Shown one piece after another: positions 58,001-64,000 of a stretch of 64,000 bases of DNA (positions are counted from its first letter, which is position 1; the number at the start of each line of letters is the position of its first letter). Under the pieces are notes generated by a model. It was not told the origin of the DNA. It saw nothing but the letters and a program-made list of their open reading frames with translations, and ran no database searches. The stretch is from Carex sylvatica (Eukaryota > Streptophyta > Magnoliopsida > Poales > Cyperaceae). The stretch is from positions 434,001-498,000 of the forward strand of contig CAXKVR010000006.1 of NCBI GenBank assembly GCA_964058845.1, read 5' to 3'. A program made the position numbers and the translations under genes.

Positions 58001-61000
58001 TTAATTTTGTTTTACGTAAAGAGCTCTCTGTTTTCAGTACCGGGCCAAACTAAAAAAACAGAGCCTTGTGTATACAAATTGGGTCAATTTAACCAACTCA
58101 TTAATTAGACCTGGTTGTCCCAGATTTTTATTTTGTTGTTTCATAGTTCTTTTGTTTGATAATAATTTATCCAGACACTAATTTAAGAATGTATAATTAT
58201 GAATTAAAAATCATCACTCATTTGAACTTCATCGATCTTAATTTACAATAAACAAAAAGTGACATATATTACTAAATTAAAGCAGAAAAATGTTCGTACC
58301 TCATCCAACGTTCCTTCATTTTTGCCCCAAAGGCCAGTGCATTGAGTGGTACCATTACGTTCAAAATACACACTAAGACCATATATCATGTCAGCATGGT
58401 AGATTTTAATTTTAACAATGCGAGTAATGCATGTTGGATCCATATGTTTCACTATAACACCATCACCAAGGAATGGCCCGTTCTTTATTATAGTACCATC
58501 TGACTGGATACAAAGAACACTAAATACATGTTATATACATTCTATGTTAGAAACCAATATTTCAATAAAATAGAAACCAAAGGTTCAAGGATCTTGACCA
58601 AATGTAATAAAATAAAATAATAAAAACTCTAGAAACAATATTGTCCTCATTTTTCACGCTACCATATATTTGTTTTCCACTAAACAATAATTTAAGGTGA
58701 ACTGCAATGAATTATCTCAAAGATATAATCATCTGCTCTTTTATAAATTTTATCAATAAAGATGAGTTAGATTTTGTTTTTTTCACAACTACTTTTTTTA
58801 GGCAACAAATTAAGAAAAAAATATTTTCATACTAGGTAAATAAAAAAGCCCCAATTATTTCAATGGTCGCCCATGTTTATTTCTGTCGACAATTGGAGCC
58901 TCTTAAAAAACCAATTTGAGTCAGTTGAAAATGGTTCTATTAATTTAAGCCCATAAACATCAAAGGACAACCATAATCAGTGGACTTGGAGTCAATTGTT
59001 TGATAGAAAAAAATTATGAAAAGATATTAAATTTAGTCTCCAAGTATATTTTCATATGAAGATTAATATGTTTAATGGTTCGGATTAATTGTTTGAACTT
59101 TTTAAATTAAAATATAGATTCTTAGTACGGGTAGAATCCTAATATGCGAATTATCATAAGCTTATATTAATTTAAATATAATTTTCAGAAAGATCCGGTG
59201 TACAACAAGGAAATAGAAAATAAATTCAGAGTAGTTGATGAAAAACATGATAGTTGTGCCTACCTGCCGGACATAAACTCCAAGACCGTGGACATAATTA
59301 TAACTATGGTATGCATGAAAGCCAATTATTTGACCGTCGAGAGGCGCAGAAAATTCGAAAGGTTCCCAGTCATTGTATGTCGGTGACTCTGTGCCGTAAG
59401 GTCCATAAACCCTGAAATTAGTTTTCAGTACCAGTGATCTCACAAAATAAATCGATGTTGAATCTCTTTTCACGTGGCCATTTACAGACGTAATGTACTC
59501 GTTTGGTTGAAATTTGACCTACAAAAAAATAGAACCAATCAACCAAGAGAAGACTTTAGACAGTTACAGAACTGCTTGTTAGTAGGTTTAAATGTTCCTA
59601 GGTAAGTTATGAGTAATTAAAACTGCTTTAATATATATGCATTGCGAGACAAATTTTACGACAAAAGAGAGAGTTAAAATTGGTATTTTTGTAAATAATA
59701 TGTACACTTCTCCAATAAATTAATACTTTTTAATTTACACCATGAATTTATCCTATTACTTTTTTTTTTATATTAAATACTTTCGAGTTAGATTACCTAA
59801 TTAATTGTGTGATCTTTGCTTGACTTTTTTCTACCGAAAACAGGTTGACCTAGTATTCAAAGAAAAGTTCTTGAGTAATATATATTAAGCCAAAATAAAC
59901 ATTTAAATTGATGGCCAATTTTGGAAAAAAGAGAAGGGTCCAAGTATAATAAGATATTTATATCACAAGTGTACATGAGCAATTTATACTGGTAAAGTTT
60001 AATAATATTTGAAAGGTTGACAAGTGAATATTGACATTTAAAAATCACTACTATCAAGATATTGGCGTACGTATAGCTGACTCTTCTGTATATTGATGTT
60101 TTGTAAATAAAAAAAACTGATTTACGTGTAAATGTAGATCAAATGATGTATATATCAGAACTAACCGATTCTGTTGTTCTTTACAAATATATATGTCAAG
60201 AAATTTTTGAAGCTAGAGTTCTGGAGTAGTATTGTTAGAGTGACCATTTATAAGATAGAGTGATTATTTAAGAACAATTGCTATGATGACAAGTACAGAG
60301 AACAATCCTCTAGTTTTTATATATTAATTTTATTTAATTATAGAGCTCTCGGTTAAAAACCCGGCCTAAATAAAAATATATTGTTTTACCCAATTAATTA
60401 GATGTGGTTCTCCCAACATTTTTGTTTTTTGTTTTTTATTTATTTTGTTTGGTAATAATTTATCTAGCTATGCTATGTAGTAATTTAAGAATTTATAATT
60501 TCAAAATAATTCATTGAACTTTACAATAAAAAAAGTGACATCTATTACTAAGTCTGCAAATGACTCGTACCTCACTCGTGGATCCTCTGTAATGCTTGCT
60601 GCCCAATTGGTAGGTGCATTGCGTGGTGTCATTACGTTCAAAATACACCATAAGACCATAAATAAGGATTTCATCATGGTAGATATTAATTTTGACAATG
60701 CGAGTAATGCCATCCATTTCTTTCTCTTGCACATCGTCAAATAACAAAGGTCCAATTTTCTTTATTATACAACCTGTTGACTGCATACAGAGAACAAAAA
60801 TAAATGTAGTAAATAAAAGTTTAAAGGATCTTGACCTCGTGTAATAAAATAAACTATTTTTTTTTACAGAAATAGAAACATTAATCTGTCAGCTGTTATG
60901 ATACAGGTTGGGTAGAAGATTTTTATACCCGTACCCATTGTGATAACGAAAAATATCTTTACCTTACACGTACCTAATAAATTAACAAAAAATAATTATG

Positions 61001-63368
61001 TTCTTATCTGTCTTTTCAAATACGATACAGGTCAATTAAATGGATAAAAATAATCTTACCTTACCCATCTATATGTGTGGGACGAGTTATATTATAGTTG
61101 TTATCATCGATCGGTGTTGATATAATTGATGCACTACAATAGGGGAGAATGTTAATGCTTGACTTTGTTTCTATGCATTGCCTTGAGTAATCTAGAGCCA
61201 GAACACATATGTATATATATATATATATATATTACGGGGAAAGTGTTCACTCATCATATTAAACTCTAACAAACTTTATATTTACATGCAGTGGAAGGTT
61301 GATTTCAAAAGTTAATAAACCTTTCTTTCTTAGATGTGTAATTAGGGGCAGAGCTAGATTTTTGAATTATAGGGATCAAACACATAGTGAAAATCAATCA
61401 TATAAAATTGTCAGCACCGATGACATTTTCCTCTATGTTATACATACATAATATCTGACATAAATATTAAAAAAAAAAATGGAGGTCGGTCAATTAATCT
61501 CCATTCATACAAGTTAAATCTGCCTCTACCTCTGTGTGTAATCACATTATTTTTCGTTTTTCCATTTAACCATAATTTGTGGTGAACTTCGATGAATTGT
61601 TTTGGCGATATAATCATGTGCGTTTTTTTTTTTGAAAAAAAAAAATCTTTAAAACTGACTCACAAAGACTAATTAAATGATCCTTTTATTTAACTATAAT
61701 TTGAATACACTCAAAATTATCCTTTTATTCTCGGTCGTTGAATTTGAATCCACGGTCCACAAACATTATAAGAAAACTATAATCCGGGGACGCAGATATC
61801 CACGAATCAGATCAAACATGAAAATTAAAGGAAAATGGAAAACCCCGCTAGGCTACATTGTACTAATTTGTTTATATAATAAACTAGTACAATGTTAATT
61901 TTTACAATTTTGAATTTTTTTACTATTTTTATATTTATAAAAGATGACAAAAAATGGCTTAAAAATAAAAAAGAGAATTAAAGATGGCAAAAATTAGCTT
62001 AAAACATTGGCAATTCTCTTTTATTTTTAAGCCATTTTTTGCCATCTTTCATAAATCATAAAAAAAGAAATTCTAAAATAGTGAAAATTGGTATTCTACA
62101 AGTTCATTATATAACCAATTTGCGGAGCTACTTAATTAAAGTTTGAAATTTATATGATAGATTTTTGAGACTATAGCACATAAATGACCTTATGATATCC
62201 ATATATAGCACCTAAGCGTTACTCTATATATATTTCCAATTGTTTGTTGACTATATCATTCTAAAAATAGTATTTTTTTCACATGTAGTGTTTTAAGAAT
62301 AATAAATTCAAAATATATCATGAAATCTCAAATATTAGCATATATATATATATATATATATATAGAGTGATATTGTCAGAGGTAAAACGCAGACTGAAAC
62401 TTTACAACACTTTATATTGATTTAACAAATGACAAATACTTCAGATAGGTTTTGTTTTTTTAAATCGTTGTCGACTTTTGTCAAGAACCAATTTTAGAAG
62501 GACACTAACGCTAGTTAGTGAGTGTAAGTTTTTATTCTTCTACATACAAATTTGTATACATAATATATAAAGTCTTTATATATATCAACATGTCAAGGTT
62601 TTATATAACCCGGACATATCAACAGTATATGGAAATATAATGGGTCCACCTAAAGTTCACTTTAAAAAGACTGGACTTGATAAAAAAAAAATTATAAACT
62701 ATTTAAATTAAATGGAGTCCACTTTAAAGTTTGTGCTAATTTAAATTAAATAGTTTGAATCTAACTTTATCAAAACATTATTTAGTGACTCTCATAATTT
62801 TAAATTTTTGTAATTATATATATTGAAATTTAATAAAACTATTTTTGCAAACTGCCACTTTAGTTTACTTCAAATTGCTCCATGTGCATGTGTGAAAAAA
62901 AAAACGAAAATTGTTGAAATTTGCAAAGATTAAATTAGAAGACAAAGGAGAAATTAAGTTTAAAATCCTTATTTATGCACGTGCACAAATTTTCTCACGT
63001 GCCAATATAGCTTGATGACCCGGCTGGTCTATCAATATATTCTCTGCTACATCGGAGATACGACAACAAAGAAATACAAAAACCTTTAAAGAGTAATTTA
63101 TGAAAAAGATAAAATATAGTTATGTTGCACTTACTTGGACATAAACTCCAACAGCGTTGATATACTTTTCACAGTGTGCATGAAATCCAATTATTTGACT
63201 GTACATCGGAGCACGGAGTTCGAATTCTTTTCCTTCTTGCGTGCCATATGGTCCATGAACAGCCAAATTTGTTTCCAGTGTCAGTGACATCACAACCTCA
63301 TGACCATTATAGTCGTCATTAAAGAATCCTTTTACAGTCTTTATGTACTCGTCTGTTTTAAAATTGAT
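55099..63368 (-). CDS. Multi-domain jacalin-related lectin, partial (5' end beyond the window)
   Basis: Exons in coding order: 63135-63368, 60571-60780, 59264-59518, 58300-58503, 57431-57652, 57120-57326, 55335-55562, 55099-55110 (TGA 55099-55101). All are phase 0 with GT-AG borders, giving 523 residues in the window. They form one C-terminal half-domain (A), then three whole jacalin domains (B, C, D), each split into an N-half and a C-half exon. C-halves share a (I/V)xFxxxEYIxSV start, a GPYG core and a GVYVQ end. Only domain D keeps the canonical N-terminal CGGSGGSP; B and C read KIGPLLFDD and KNGPFLGDG. The final exon adds only WDQ. Jacalin-type lectins are beta-prism mannose- or galactose-binding proteins, usually cytoplasmic or vacuolar and linked to stress or defence. 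Sugar-site motifs are altered here. At least one more exon lies off the right edge. Confidence 0.9.
55602..56079 (+). mobile_element. LTR-like remnant in a lectin intron
   Basis: It begins tgttgaaattgacagc and contains agcccaagcccatt, a TATA-like gtataaataggatg (about 55929-55942) and a polyadenylation-like aagaaataaaaac (about 56036), ending near ctctctccg. Three diverged copies of a ~57-bp unit with a stem accgacatatatta...taatgtcggt lie at 55804-55930. The closing CA end is missing, probably lost to the fold-back element that starts directly after. It is most likely a solo LTR of copia type. Confidence 0.6.
56077..56935. mobile_element. Fold-back element in a lectin intron
   Basis: The left end cgatttttttatttatatcc and the right end gaatataaataaaaaaatcg are inverted. 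The symmetry continues inward through tagaaaactacccaaa, tttcaacaccaattccgg and gttaaaacag, with counterparts at about 56753-56860. The interior is AT-rich and non-coding. No firm duplication was found (flanks are tcctctctc and ttcctcacc). Confidence 0.7.
59000..59150. mobile_element. Half of a Mutator-like MITE relative in a lectin intron
   Basis: Contains tttagtctccaagtata, atggttcggattaattgtttga and atatagattcttagtac, matching the right half of the 31090-31499 element. The left half is absent. Confidence 0.5.
61200..61235. repeat. (TA)n microsatellite
   Basis: An uninterrupted at/ta dinucleotide run inside the long lectin intron. A second similar run lies at about 62339-62363. Confidence 0.9.
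61905..62100. mobile_element. Palindromic MITE-like hairpin in a lectin intron
   Basis: Left arm words aaaagatgacaaaaaatggc and ttaaaaataaaaaagagaatt (61938-61980) are mirrored by aattctcttttatttttaag and ccattttttgccatcttt (62011-62049). The pairing extends outward into ttttactatttttatatttat and ataaatcataaaaaaag. It is a near-perfect stem of about 75 bp with a ~30-bp loop, and non-coding. Confidence 0.85.
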
Positions 63369-63489
63369 CTATATACAGAAAAGAGAAAACTTTTGTTAGT
63401 AATTAAAATGTCTTAATTATGCATTTGGAGACAAATTTTACAAGGAACAATGCAAAAGTTCAGATTAGTATTTTTGTATAAAGAGAACG

Positions 63490-63850
63490 GTTCAAATTCA
63501 AATGCCTCATGTCTATCGTATTTTTTCATGTTTCATATTTTTTATCTCCATTTTCAAAGATCAAATAGTGATCTGGATCACTCGACATGCTCTCCATATT
63601 AACATATGTTTGGAGACCAAAAATTATAATTTTTAGTTTATTTTAATATTATGTTTAGATAGATTAAAAACCACTGTTTTTATATGGTGGTGAAACAGTG
63701 ATTTTGTATTAAAGAATAGTATACAATTTAAATATATATATAATATTTTGTCTCGATGTACATTTCAATATAAAGATCATATAGGAAAATTCTGACTGAC
63801 TATATATTTTAATATGAATATGAGGTACAATAATAATGCATGAACAACGA
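63490..63850. mobile_element. Decayed Mutator-like MITE relative upstream of lectin exon A
   Basis: Shares tatctccattttcaaag, gtttggagaccaaaaatta, aaccactgttttta and gaaacagtgattttgta with the 31090-31499 family, in the same inverted layout. The ends are eroded. Confidence 0.55.
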
Positions 63851-64000
63851 GACATTTTAACCCTTTGAACCTCTTGCATGTATAGAACTATGATTTAATC
63901 CTATTACGTTTTTTAGTAAATGCTTCAATTTGAAGTTCTTAGCATGATTCAAAGACTTTGGAGTAAGAATATTAAATTAATTGTGTCATTTTAATTTGCT

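Overview
This window looks like nuclear DNA of a flowering plant, most likely a eudicot. It is AT-rich, its genes are split by GT-AG introns, and it carries an intron-containing gene for a plastid-targeted photosystem I subunit. Plant transposon families of the hAT, CACTA, Mutator-MITE, Ty1/copia, LINE and SINE types are also present. I cannot name the species. Gene models were built by eye from reading frame, splice sites and remembered family sequences; no search was run.

Layout. 1-2380 is a 104-bp tandem array with a ~832-bp higher-order period, followed by the GC-rich end of an hAT-like transposon (about 2640-2920). A type II peroxiredoxin gene follows (+, 3073-4901). 5780-16511 is a repeat block holding a family of non-coding TG...CA elements with 5-bp target duplications (one nested inside another of the same family), short minisatellites, an 81-bp satellite and a LINE 3' end. 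Next come a DDX41/RH35-type DEAD-box helicase (-, 17285-20026), a 19-exon golgin candidate 5/TMF gene (-, 22900-30662), PSI subunit H (+, 31733-32703) and a trihelix transcription factor (-, 35250-36407). Between them lie hAT and Mutator-like MITEs and a cluster of perfect hairpins.

37148-53500 is transposon-dominated: a complete 994-bp hAT-like element, hAT MITEs, a decayed copia element interrupted by a fourth TG...CA element, a 3.6-kb non-autonomous CACTA element built from hairpin repeats, and a fold-back structure with ~0.7-kb arms. From 55099 to the right edge a multi-domain jacalin-related lectin gene runs on the minus strand; its 5' end is outside the window. Each lectin domain is split over two exons.

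The genes do not form a pathway. They are ordinary housekeeping, photosynthesis and defence-type loci embedded in repeats. The most notable observations are the uncharacterised TG...CA element family with its diverging GC-rich palindromes, loss of the resolving cysteine in the peroxiredoxin, the higher-order tandem array, and lectin domains that have lost the usual sugar-binding motif.
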